Positions 37,911-46,522 of a stretch of 64,000 nucleotides of DNA are shown piece by piece. Within the stretch, counting starts at the first letter, position 1, and every line of letters begins with the position of its first letter. The notes beneath the pieces were generated by a model that saw nothing but the letters and a program-made list of their open reading frames with translations, made no database searches and had not been told where the DNA came from. This DNA is from Methanosarcina barkeri 3 (GTDB lineage: Archaea; Halobacteriota; Methanosarcinia; Methanosarcinales; Methanosarcinaceae): assembly GCF_000970305.1 (NCBI RefSeq), contig NZ_CP009517.1, positions 1-64,000 of the forward strand, in the 5' to 3' direction. The position numbers were made by a program, and so were the translations under genes.

Positions 37911-38098
37911 GTAGGTCTTCTTCACACTTCTTTTCCACACTTCTTCATAATTCTTCTTCACACTTCTTTTTCACTTTGTTTTTCTTCTATTATTTGAATG
38001 TCTACTTTTCATGATTGTCTTGTTTTAACTATTTATATACAATGATACTATCCTTTATATATCTTTAAAACACATGAGTGCTATGGAGATGTAAAAAT

Positions 38099-38623
38099 AT
38101 GTCCGAATCTCCTAACCGATTTCATTGCCTTGATGCCGATGTTTGGATTGAGGTTCCAGATAGGGTAATAGGCGTTACTGGTAATTGCTACGTTGGACGG
38201 GATTATATCCCTAAAAACGGTAAAACACGATATGATGTGAGGATCTTCGTTAAGGAAGTCAAAATGGATCAAGAGCATGATACAATGATTAACGACAATG
38301 CTCTCAAATTATCTCTACATAAGTCAGATGACATTGATGCTTTGATTGAGAAAGGTGTAAATCTGAGAAATTTCGGAAAATACGATGAAGCTCTTCAAGT
38401 GTTTGATAAAGTGACAGAACTCGAACCCTTAAATGCACAGGCATGGCACAATAAAGGAATTATTCTGGGAATACTTAAAAAGTACAGTGAAGCTCTGCAA
38501 GCATTTGAGAAAGCACTAAAAATCGAACCGGAGAAAAATCGTAGAGATTCTAGTGATCTTCGTCTTCGTCGTGCTCGTAATAAGACCTCTGAAAGGGATC
38601 GGGACAACGACGTAGAACAGTAA
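38099..38623 (+). CDS. TPR-repeat protein
   Basis: This 174-residue protein has an N-terminal beta-rich domain of about 65 residues (HCLDADVWIEVPDRVIGVTG), not recognised. It then has two TPR units (DALIEKGVNLRNFGKYDEAL...LEP and AQAWHNKGIILGILKKYSEAL...IEP) and a highly charged tail rich in Arg/Asp/Ser. TPRs mediate protein contacts. The start is ATG at 38099, seven bases after GGAGATG. There are no operon partners; accessory-type repeats begin just downstream. Confidence 0.75.
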   Translation: MSESPNRFHCLDADVWIEVPDRVIGVTGNCYVGRDYIPKNGKTRYDVRIFVKEVKMDQEHDTMINDNALKLSLHKSDDIDALIEKGVNLRNFGKYDEALQVFDKVTELEPLNAQAWHNKGIILGILKKYSEALQAFEKALKIEPEKNRRDSSDLRLRRARNKTSERDRDNDVEQ

Positions 38624-38681
38624 ATTAAATAAATGCAAAACTTGACTTTTATTTGAGCAAATTCGTGACACTGCCAGTTTT

Positions 38682-38853
38682 GGCAGTGTACATGATTTTC
38701 TGTAAAATAATAAATTTCATAAAGTAATTGGGCAGTGATATATCAGAAGCTCAATTTTTGTATACTGAACAAAATTCAGTTCTCTTGCTCAGGGATTTTC
38801 AAACCACAAACTTTCTAAGATTTCTGATTCTACAGAAAAAGTGGCACACTGCC
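38682..38853. mobile_element. MITE-like element, copy 1 (most intact)
   Basis: A 172-bp unit with imperfect terminal inverted repeats. The left end reads GGCAGTGTACATGATTTTCT, and the right end on the other strand reads GGCAGTGTGCCACTTTTTCT; both continue GTA-AAT. It has no coding capacity. An extra ACTGCC lies just outside the left end. Diverged copies occur at 43219, 43611 and 45055. Confidence 0.65.
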
Positions 38854-39388
38854 GTAGATTTACATGCTGATTCTGATATTTTTTGCAACGGAACCCTAAA
38901 CGGTTGTATGATTAATTAAAAACAATTTATAAATTCATTTCTTATTTTACATTTTCACAGGTTGGTCAAAAATATCCCGATTTGGCTCTTTTAAATAGAA
39001 AGGTCGGGGTCCGGAATATTGCTAGTTATGATCTACATTAAAGCTCCATGAAGTCTATTATTATTAATAAATGGTATAATTTAGATAAATAAAGTTAAAT
39101 TACGAAAAGGTACAATTATTAAGAAGAAACTATTCTATTAATCTTATATACTTGTAGATTTATTTTCATTTCGTACTGAAATGCATTTTGGTATTAGATA
39201 AATATATACAAGAATAATATTCATTATTCTTGTATAATTAAATAAATAAAATTTATGTAAAAAAAAGTCTATTATATAATAAAAAAATCTAGTTAGAAAA
39301 CTAAAAAACATATTTATCGATAATAAAATAGAGAGGACGAATGTGACGAATAAAATTCGTTTGGATAAAATTCGTTTGGAGAGGTAAT
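38854..39388. other. Spacer upstream of the repetitive secreted protein gene
   Basis: Very AT-rich with no gene. ATAAAATTCGTTTGG is duplicated in tandem immediately before the GAGAGGTAAT ribosome-binding site of the next gene. An inverted pair around AAGAATAATATTCATTATTCTT lies at about 39208-39232. Confidence 0.45.
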
Positions 39389-41269
39389 ATGGGAATAACA
39401 CTTGGAAAAGTGAAGAAGGCGCTTGTTCTATTGATGGTCGCCTTTTTCTTAGTATCGGTTACTGTTGCAGCTGCAAGTGCAAAACAAATAAATATCCAGA
39501 GCCTCCAGAGCTCTTTGAAACAATCCAATAACGATATTAAAAGCAATCTCGGAGACCTTCTTGGAAAAAGTTTCGGAAGCAGTTTTGGAAGCAATAATCT
39601 GAATATAGGCAAAGACAAAACCCCAGTCACGACAATCCCAGGCACGACAGTTGTGAATAATAACGGTGGAAACGGCGGAAGCGCTCCTGGCGGCACTGCC
39701 TCTATAGTCGCAGTTTCAGCTCCCTCGGTAAACAATGTCAGTTCCAGCGCAAATAGCGGCAACGTTACAGCTAATCCATCAACCACTACAACTGCCGGTA
39801 CAGTCAGTTCAGTTGGTGGCAACAATACAGCTAATCCGGCAGCTGTTACAACTAGCAGTGCAGATTCAACTGGTGGCAGCAATACAGCCACTCTACCAAA
39901 CACTCAAACTGGTGGTACGGCAAGTGCAGCAAATTCATCTGGTGGCAGCGCTACAGCTAATCCAACTTCAACCAATCAAAATGGTCCAGTAAACTCAACT
40001 GGTGGTAGCAATACAGCCAGTCCGACAGCCACTCAAACTAGTGGTGCAGCAAATGGAACAGGTGGCAGCAATACAAATTCTGGATCGTTCAATTCAACTG
40101 GTGGTGCATCAACTTCAACTGGTGGGGCCTCTTCGGCCACTCCATCATCCAATCAGACTAGTACAACAAATGCAACTGGTGGCAGTGGCAGCAGTACAAA
40201 TTCTGGATCGGCCAATTCAACTGGCGGTGCAGGAAATGCAACTGGTGGCAACAATGCAGCCGATCTATCAAATAATCAAACTGGTATAGTAAATGCAACC
40301 AGTGGTAGCAATACAGCCACTCTGACAAACAATGCAACCGGTGGTGCAACAACAGCAAATTCATCTAGTGGTGCAGCAAATGCAACTGGTGGTTCTGTGT
40401 CCTCATCCGCTCTGGTGGATTTGCCGTTGGATTTGGGTCTGTTGGATCCGCTGACCATTGTAGTTAACATTACAGGCGACAACAATACGGTCGACAACAA
40501 TACAGTGAATAGTGCAGTGAATACAACAAGTACAGGTGGTGCAGCAACAGCAAATTCATCTAGTATAGCAAATGCAACCGGTGGCGACCTTACAAATGAT
40601 CCAGCAATCAATCAGACTGCTGGTGCAGCAAATGCAACTGGCGCCCTTACAAATGATCCAGCAATCAATCAGACTGCTGGTGCAGCAAATGCAACCGGCG
40701 GCGCCTCTACGTCCAGCCTGATAGCTAATTCAACTGGTGGTGCAGCAAATGCAACTGGTGGGGCTCTCACAAATACTCAGACAGCCAATTCAACTGGTGG
40801 TGCATCAACTTCAACTGGTGGTGCCTCTACGTCCAGTCTGAACCAAACTGCTGGTGCAGGAACTGCAACTAGCGGCGCTCTCACAAATACTCAAACAGCC
40901 AATCAAACTGGTGGTGCGTCAACTGTAACTGGAACCAATACAGCCAATCAGACAGCCAGTGCAACTGGTGGTGCAGGAGGATCTGCAACTGTTGGAGGCA
41001 ATACAGCCACTGTAACAAATAATCAAACTGGTGGTGCAGGAGGAGCTGCAACTAGCGGCGCCGTTTCAAATACTCAGACAGCCACCCAGAATGCTAATGC
41101 AGGAAATGCAACTGGTGGCAACGCTATATCCAATGTAACAAACGCTCCAACCAGCAGTGCAACCTCCACTATAGATAACAGTGCTCCAGTATTGGTATTC
41201 GGAAACACTTTAGACGCCAGTGGCGGGCAAGCGAATGGTGGAAACGGTGGAAGTGTGTTGGTTTTATAG
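39389..41269 (+). CDS. Asn/Thr/Gly/Ser-rich repetitive secreted protein
   Basis: This 626-residue protein has a clear signal peptide (ALVLLMVAFFLVSVTVAAASA, about 11-31). The rest is low-complexity, made of hundreds of NATGGA, NSTGGS and SNQTG-type units, which are rich in N-glycosylation sequons (N-x-S/T). A short non-repetitive island (LVDLPLDLGLLDPLTIVVNI) sits near residue 345. It is probably an exported, heavily glycosylated surface or matrix protein; no anchor or LPXTG-like motif is seen. A GAGAGG site precedes ATG. The next gene encodes another repetitive secreted protein. Confidence 0.75.
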   Translation: MGITLGKVKKALVLLMVAFFLVSVTVAAASAKQINIQSLQSSLKQSNNDIKSNLGDLLGKSFGSSFGSNNLNIGKDKTPVTTIPGTTVVNNNGGNGGSAPGGTASIVAVSAPSVNNVSSSANSGNVTANPSTTTTAGTVSSVGGNNTANPAAVTTSSADSTGGSNTATLPNTQTGGTASAANSSGGSATANPTSTNQNGPVNSTGGSNTASPTATQTSGAANGTGGSNTNSGSFNSTGGASTSTGGASSATPSSNQTSTTNATGGSGSSTNSGSANSTGGAGNATGGNNAADLSNNQTGIVNATSGSNTATLTNNATGGATTANSSSGAANATGGSVSSSALVDLPLDLGLLDPLTIVVNITGDNNTVDNNTVNSAVNTTSTGGAATANSSSIANATGGDLTNDPAINQTAGAANATGALTNDPAINQTAGAANATGGASTSSLIANSTGGAANATGGALTNTQTANSTGGASTSTGGASTSSLNQTAGAGTATSGALTNTQTANQTGGASTVTGTNTANQTASATGGAGGSATVGGNTATVTNNQTGGAGGAATSGAVSNTQTATQNANAGNATGGNAISNVTNAPTSSATSTIDNSAPVLVFGNTLDASGGQANGGNGGSVLVL

Positions 41270-41270
41270 G

Positions 41271-41290
41271 CACCTCTCATAATTGAGGTG
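41271..41290 (+). terminator. Hairpin between the two repetitive-protein genes
   Basis: CACCTC pairs with GAGGTG directly after the stop codon. A second hairpin (GTGAGA / TCTCAC) follows at 41333-41350. There is no T-run, so it may be an mRNA-end or processing structure. Confidence 0.35.
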
Positions 41291-41392
41291 GATCTGTTAA
41301 GGTGAGTTATTAAAAGTTGATGTTAAAAGTGGGTGAGACTGCATTCTCACCACTCTTTTTGTTTGACAATTAACAAGCAAAGGATGAGGATT

Positions 41393-43201
41393 ATGGAGAG
41401 ACGGGGATTTGATTGGATAAAAAAAATGGTGACAGTTTGTGTTACGGCTTTTTTAATGGTATCAGCAACAGTGACTGCAGTAAGTGCTAATAGTTTTACT
41501 GTAGATGGACGCGTTCTAGCAAACAACACACCTGAAAATTTCATTTTAACTACCGGAAGCGGTGGTCTTGTTATCGGTCATGGTTCTGCAAATGCTGGAC
41601 CTGACGGTACACCTGCTGGAATTGTATATGGCGATGGATCTGCTGACGGTGGGACTGGTGGTGCAACTGGTGGTCTTGTTGTAGGTGAAGGTTCTGCTAA
41701 TGGCGGTAATGGTGTTACCGGAGGTGGCGGTATTGTCGTAGGTGAAGGTTTTGCTAACGGCGGAAGCGCAGTTAATGGAGGTGGAAGTAACGGTGGACTC
41801 GCTGGTTTTGCTAATGGCGGCCTTGTTGTCGGTACTGGTAGCAGTGCTAACGGTGGATCTGCCAATGGTGGAAATTCTGGATCTGATGGTGCTGGTACAA
41901 ATGGAGGAAAAGGTGGAGCCGGCGGTAATGGCGGTAATGCAAACGGTGGAATTGTAATTGGTAATGACAAAACAGAAGATGGAGGCTCCGCAAACGGTGG
42001 TAACGGTGGTAATGGCGGTGATGCAACTGGTAGTGGAGTCGGCGGTAATGGCGGTAATGGCGGTAACGGCGGCTCTTCCAATGGCGGAAGTACCATCACC
42101 GGCGAAAATGTAATAGGAAACTTAAACATCGCAAATGGTGGAAATTCCGATGGTGGAAATGGTGGTAATGGCGGTGACGCAGTTGGTGGTGGAGTCGGCG
42201 GCAATGGCGGTAATGGCGGTAACGGTGGCTCTTCCAATGGTGGAAGCATCAGCAACAGCGAAAATGCACTACAAAACCTGAACTTAGCAGTTGGTGGGCT
42301 TTCGAAAGGTGGAAATGGTGGTAATGGCGGTAACGCAATTGGTAGTGGAGTCGGCGGTAATGGCGGTAATGGCGGTAATGGTGGCTCTTCCAATGGCGGA
42401 AGTATCAGCAACAGCGGAAATGCACTACAGAACCTGAACTTAGCAGTTGGTGGGATTTCGAAAGGTGGAAATGGTGGTAATGGCGGCGACGCAACTGGTG
42501 ATGGAGTCGGAGGTAACGGCGGTGATGGTGGTAACGGCGGCTCTTCCAATGGCGGAAGCATCAGTAACAGCGGAAATGCACTGCAAAACCTGAACTTAGC
42601 AGTTGGTGGGCTTTCGAAAGGTGGAGTCGGCGGTAATGGCGGTGACGCAACCGGTAGTGGAGTCGGCGGTAATGGCGGTGATGGTGGTAATGGCGGCTCT
42701 TCCAATGGTGGAAGCATCAGTAACAGCGGAAATGCACTACAAAACCTGAACTTAGCAGTTGGTGGGCTTTCGAAAGGTGGAGTCGGCGGTAATGGCGGTG
42801 ACGCAACCGGTAGTGGAGTCGGCGGTAATGGCGGTAATGGTGGTAACGGCGGCTCTTCCAATGGCGGAACCATCGGCATCGGCGGAAATGCGCTACAAAA
42901 CCTGAACTTAGCAGTTGGTGGGCTTTCGAAAGGTGGAGTCGGCGGCAATGGCGGTGGAGCAAGTCAAGATATAAGTGGTAATGGCGGTAATGGCGGTAAC
43001 GGCGGCTCTTCCAATGGTGGAAGTATCCATATCAGTGGAAATGGAAATATTTATGGAAATAAAGATATTGCAAATGGAGGAGGCAGCAGTGGTGGTAATG
43101 GAGGACACGTTGGGTTGAATATTGGAATGCCCGGAGGAAAGGGTGGAAACGGCGGTAATGCAGACGGTGGTTCTACATCGATAGAAGCGAATTCATATTA
43201 A
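41393..43201 (+). CDS. PGRS-like Gly/Asn-rich secreted repeat protein
   Basis: This protein of about 602 residues starts MERRGFDWIKKMVTVCVTAF and has a signal peptide ending near AVSAN. The mature part is GGNGG-type repeats. From about residue 245 a 52-residue unit recurs: GGNGGNGGSSNGG, then SISNSGNALQNLNLAVGG, then LSKGG and a GDATGSGV linker. This looks like mycobacterial PE_PGRS or other polyglycine-II surface proteins, without shared ancestry implied. Start choice: AAAGG lies nine bases before this ATG; ATG at 41384 is the alternative. The strand opposite is fully open but is only a codon-shadow. Confidence 0.75.
   Translation: MERRGFDWIKKMVTVCVTAFLMVSATVTAVSANSFTVDGRVLANNTPENFILTTGSGGLVIGHGSANAGPDGTPAGIVYGDGSADGGTGGATGGLVVGEGSANGGNGVTGGGGIVVGEGFANGGSAVNGGGSNGGLAGFANGGLVVGTGSSANGGSANGGNSGSDGAGTNGGKGGAGGNGGNANGGIVIGNDKTEDGGSANGGNGGNGGDATGSGVGGNGGNGGNGGSSNGGSTITGENVIGNLNIANGGNSDGGNGGNGGDAVGGGVGGNGGNGGNGGSSNGGSISNSENALQNLNLAVGGLSKGGNGGNGGNAIGSGVGGNGGNGGNGGSSNGGSISNSGNALQNLNLAVGGISKGGNGGNGGDATGDGVGGNGGDGGNGGSSNGGSISNSGNALQNLNLAVGGLSKGGVGGNGGDATGSGVGGNGGDGGNGGSSNGGSISNSGNALQNLNLAVGGLSKGGVGGNGGDATGSGVGGNGGNGGNGGSSNGGTIGIGGNALQNLNLAVGGLSKGGVGGNGGGASQDISGNGGNGGNGGSSNGGSIHISGNGNIYGNKDIANGGGSSGGNGGHVGLNIGMPGGKGGNGGNADGGSTSIEANSY
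42130..42980 (+). repeat. Exact 156-bp coding repeat
   Basis: The string AACTTAGCAGTTGGTGGG (one variant) begins at 42281, 42437, 42593, 42749 and 42905, i.e. an exact period of 156 bp, or 52 codons. A diverged earlier copy lies around 42120. Near-identity at DNA level points to recent expansion or gene conversion. Confidence 0.92.
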
Positions 43202-43218
43202 TATTTGGTAATTTACTG

Positions 43219-43330
43219 AATTTTCTGTAAATTCAAACGTCAAATCTTGTATACTAAGTAAAATTCAGCTATCTTGATGTTGAATTCTCAAAACACAAAC
43301 TTATGAGGATTTCTAATTCACAGAAAAGGA
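43219..43330. mobile_element. MITE-like element, copy 2 (degenerate)
   Basis: It starts TTTTCTGTAAATTC and ends AATTCACAGAAAAGG. The interior (CTTGTATACTAAGTAAAATTCAG...) aligns with copy 1 at TTGTATACTGAACAAAATTCAG. The outer GGCAGTGT ends are not recognisable. Confidence 0.5.
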
Positions 43331-43610
43331 AGAAAACTATCTTTTAGAAACAGACAGACTGAAAAAACGGCAAATAGAAAGTAAATTTCAATATGGCTCT
43401 TCGCTATGTCATGTGAATAATTTAAATTTTAGCTCCCATTTTAGATAGATCATATCAGTAAGATAGTATATTTTCTAAATCCTCTTGCATATTTCTTTTT
43501 TGCAACTGTACGACAAAAAATACCATCTTTTGAGTTATTGAGCAGTTTCTATTCGATTTTGTGAATTCCAAAACTTTTGAAGACTTAACTTTATATTATA
43601 TGCTCTTACG

Positions 43611-43744
43611 TCAATGTGCATGATTTCTGTAAAATAACAAATCTCAAAAAGTAATTAGGTAGAATATTTCATATTAGAAGCTCAATTTTTACCTGAGTAT
43701 ACAAAAAGTTGATTTCGAATTTACAGCAAATTCATGACAGTGCC
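43611..43744. mobile_element. MITE-like element, copy 3 (partial)
   Basis: TCAATGTGCATGATTTCTGT aligns with the left end of copy 1, and the following AAAATAACAAATCTCAAAAA run also aligns. The right end is GACAGTGCC. Little else lies in the 43202-43770 spacer, which has no gene. Confidence 0.5.
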
Positions 43745-43770
43745 AAGGAACCCAATTGAAGCAGAAATAA

Positions 43771-44418
43771 TCAAGATAATTTGTTATCTCTATTTTTGAT
43801 TCCTTCCAGTTTTGATTGCGGGAGGCGGTAGAATAATTCTTCAATCTCTCTAGGCTGAGTTATCATATCATGTACGATTATATTCAACAATTTGAATAAT
43901 TTTAAAGCAGTTTCTCTGTCATCTTTTAAGTCAATTTCTCCTGGGTGAACCGCTTCATTTCCATAAACTCGTAAAGAATCAAGTGCTAATTTAATCTTCA
44001 CTGGTAAACCTTTTTTTACCAGCTCCCCAATATCCTTGTTAATATCTTTTCCCTCTTGTCCTAAATGTTTCATAAGCTTTTGTAATGCAAGCCTTAACAA
44101 CGCTGCTGCCGATCTTGGAGATGTTTCTACTACCTCTCTAGCTTCTAAGAAATCCTCTTTCACATCTGAGGGCATGTCATCTTCAGGAAACGGAGCTGTA
44201 GATAAGCCAGGATACACGAGTTTTTCGTTAATCCATATACATCGTTTACCGCAGTTAGGATTTTCACACTGACTTAACCATATACATTCAATGGCTCCAA
44301 AATTACCACTATACTCATTGTACTCATAAACATCAATCCATGACTGGTGAGCAATGGCACTACAATGAGGACATGAAAAAGCTGTTAATTTAAATGAAGG
44401 GGCTATATACAGATTCAT
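43771..44418 (-). CDS. DUF4145 domain protein with N-terminal zinc-binding region
   Basis: This 215-residue protein has an N-terminal CPHCSAIAHQSW (about 17-28) and CENPNCGKRCIW (about 50-61) that look like a zinc site. The C-terminal DUF4145 region contains PRSAAALLRLALQKLMKHLG and the typical RVYGNEAVHPGEID. DUF4145 occurs alone and fused to restriction-type enzymes, and some members sit in defence regions. There is no enzymatic motif. It is flanked by MITE-like repeats in an accessory stretch. Confidence 0.8.
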   Translation of the reverse strand: MNLYIAPSFKLTAFSCPHCSAIAHQSWIDVYEYNEYSGNFGAIECIWLSQCENPNCGKRCIWINEKLVYPGLSTAPFPEDDMPSDVKEDFLEAREVVETSPRSAAALLRLALQKLMKHLGQEGKDINKDIGELVKKGLPVKIKLALDSLRVYGNEAVHPGEIDLKDDRETALKLFKLLNIIVHDMITQPREIEELFYRLPQSKLEGIKNRDNKLS

Positions 44419-44578
44419 GATTCAGAGAGTTTATTCATACAATATATATTCATTTATTTTTGTTATATACACAAAAAATTTATGTAAATATCCATATTCG
44501 ATGCCAGCACTTCTAAGTAACAGTACATGAAAAAAGAGAAAAAGATAGTTTTAAAACATGTAAAACATATTATAAGAG

Positions 44579-44977
44579 ATGACATTGCCAACGCACCCCC
44601 AAATAATGTTTATCATAATTGCATTCTTAGGTTTTATTTTTATATTAATTGTAACGCTAATAAAGAAACATTACACGTTATCAAAAACGAAAAAAACTGT
44701 ACTGGGAATAGCAGTTATCTTCTACTTAACCTTTTTTTTAATCAGCTTTTCAGCATTCATGGGACCAATATTCTTTCAAAAGATGGGTTATAACGTAAAC
44801 AATACCACTGCTGACACAATCACCGCTTTTGATACAACCAATTGTTTAGCTAGTTCAATATTAGCAGCGACATTCGGATATATGGCTATAGAAACATCAC
44901 AAAATGAATCAAAGAAAAAAGAAGAAGACGATTCAGTACCAAAATTCAGTGATGAACGTAAAATTGTAAATCAATAA
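44579..44977 (+). CDS. Small membrane protein, unknown
   Basis: A 132-residue protein with three hydrophobic segments (about 10-28, 42-66 and 90-108). The C-terminal tail is charged (SQNESKKKEEDDSVPKFSDE). The N-terminus faces a weak AGAGATG site. No family is recognised. It lies between the DUF4145 gene and the broken membrane-protein gene. Confidence 0.5.
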   Translation: MTLPTHPQIMFIIIAFLGFIFILIVTLIKKHYTLSKTKKTVLGIAVIFYLTFFLISFSAFMGPIFFQKMGYNVNNTTADTITAFDTTNCLASSILAATFGYMAIETSQNESKKKEEDDSVPKFSDERKIVNQ

Positions 44978-45054
44978 ATTTTTATTTCATTCGAATACCT
45001 GCTAGCTTGCTGCAGGGTGCACCAGCGCAACTTCTGATTTTGCGATACCTCAAG

Positions 45055-45176
45055 TTTTCTGTAAATTCGAAGTAAAATTTTTGTGTACTGAACATAATTT
45101 AGTTCCCTTCATATTGGATTCTTAAGCAATCAACTTATTAAAATTTATAATTTTACAGAAAAATTGACACACTGCC
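45055..45176. mobile_element. MITE-like element, copy 4
   Basis: The left arm is AGTTTTCTGTAAATTCG and the right arm TTTACAGAAAAATTGACACA then CTGCC. The interior TTTTTGTGTACTGAACATAA matches copy 1. It ends 70 bp before the next gene's likely start. Confidence 0.55.
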
Positions 45177-45245
45177 ATAGGTCAAAATTTAAAAAAGTTG
45201 TAAAAACGAAAACTTTAACCGTGGTTTCTTTAACTTTTTTATTGA

Positions 45246-45938
45246 TGTCCGAAATTGATCCTTTTACAAAAGCTAATTTACTTGTTTCAGTTGTTGTTCT
45301 AGTTATTTCTGGCATTAGTCTATATTTTTATATAACTGAATATGACGAGAAAAGAAACAAAGACAAAAGAGAGTCTATTGAACAAAAACTTCAGAAATTG
45401 TACTATCCTTTAAGACAAATACTTAGTAAATATGATGACATAAGTACAGATAATCTTAGAAAAGACACTTATTATTATAGAGGACTTCGATAAACCTCTG
45501 ATTTCAACATATTACTTATATATTCATTATAAGCAACTAGCCAAAAAGCTGGGTTTATCGAAGTCCTCTATAGTATTAAAAATGATATACAAAAAAATAA
45601 CACCGTATTTATATTTATCATCTGACACATTGTATGAATCATTGAATAGCTTTATATCTGTTTTTGATAAGAACGCAGCTCTTGTTGTGGAGAAATTCCG
45701 AGAAAATTCTGAAAAACAAAAAAAGAATAGCAGCGAAAAAATTACTAAAGATTTCATGATAAACATGGCTATGTTAGATGCCCTGTATAATTCACATCCT
45801 CAAGCTGTTACAATGCCCACAGAAACCGAAGCCGAAAAGGCTAAGATATTATATTTTGAAATATTGGAAATAATAAAAAGGGATATTTCATATTACCAAG
45901 ATCTGATAAGAATACCCGAGTCAAACCCGAAAGATTAA
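45246..45938 (+). pseudogene. Membrane-anchored coiled-coil protein gene broken by an inverted-repeat element
   Basis: The first part (ATG 45246) encodes MSEIDPFTKANLLVSVVVLV, a transmembrane helix, then a charged helix ending LQKLYYPLRQILSKYDDIST. It stops inside the element at 45474-45576. The second part (frame from 45582) continues in protein-like style (YLYLSSDTLYESLNSFISVF to ISYYQDLIRIPESN). Removing the element with one target copy leaves the halves one base out of phase, so an additional frameshift exists or the boundary is imperfect. Original function unknown. Confidence 0.6.
45474..45576. mobile_element. Short inverted-repeat insertion (MITE, possibly IS630/Tc1-like)
   Basis: GAGGACTTCGATAAACC at the left and GGTTTATCGAAGTCCTC at the right are perfect inverted repeats enclosing about 50 bp. 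Both ends are flanked by TATA, consistent with a TA target duplication. There is no coding capacity. It lies inside the gene above. Confidence 0.8.
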
Positions 45939-46000
45939 CACATTGTCAACTTGCCAGACTTAGGCCAGCCAAGAAAATAGAGAAGAAGCCTTCAATAAGG

Positions 46001-46222
46001 CTAATTATCGACCCATTCCTTAAAGTTCGGGCACTTTTTATAATTATCAGTATTACAATAAGTTTCAAAGTAACCTTCTTTCATGTGCCCGATTTTGCAC
46101 CACGGCATCCTGTGTTCAGGTTGTTTGTCTAAGTCAACATCTCCAGTTAACGGCGACAAATCTAATTCTCTAAGCGTTGCTCCTGACATGAAATGTTTAC
46201 ATCCTATCTTTAACATCTTCAA
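46001..46222 (-). CDS. Small cysteine-rich protein
   Basis: A 73-residue protein with cysteines in KIGCKHFMSG, MPWCKIGHM, ETYCNTDNYKKCPNFKEW. The spacing hints at a zinc or Fe-S site. The start may be the second Met (46216). No strong ribosome-binding site and no family recognised, but composition is protein-like. Confidence 0.5.
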   Translation of the reverse strand: MKMLKIGCKHFMSGATLRELDLSPLTGDVDLDKQPEHRMPWCKIGHMKEGYFETYCNTDNYKKCPNFKEWVDN

Positions 46223-46522
46223 TTATTTTTCAAACCTATATAAACAATATAACATATAAAATGTATTATTTTGTTTGATGCAAAACTACTGAATGGCAAC
46301 AACTCAAACCTTAACTTGATAATTCCAGGGTATATAGGAATATTGGATTTTTGACTGATTATTCACATCAAACGTAAAAAATAGTAAGAAACAAATAGGC
46401 AAAATTAACAGATATTTTTACAGAGGTTTTACAACAAAACCTATGTATCACAAATTAGAATTTACAGAACTTTCAGTATACTACATTGATTTACTTTAAT
46501 TTCTACACGAACAACTTTACCT
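46223..46522. other. Spacer before the YgiQ-type gene's 3' end
   Basis: AT-rich with no gene. GAGGTTTTACAACAAAACCT at about 46422-46441 forms a small hairpin that may serve as a terminator. A TTTACAGAA string near 46462 recalls the MITE arms but is too short to call. Confidence 0.35.

Noticed and set aside
37741-38014. Frames on both strands through the 10-bp repeat
   Set aside because: Any frame through a perfect 10-bp repeat without stops gives decapeptide repeats; neither has a credible start or unique sequence.
41578-42948. 456-codon Pro/Leu-rich frame on the minus strand
   Set aside because: It is the antisense shadow of the Gly-Gly-Asn repeats: GGN codons read backwards give Pro and Leu/Ala. 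It has no ribosome-binding site and no signal peptide.
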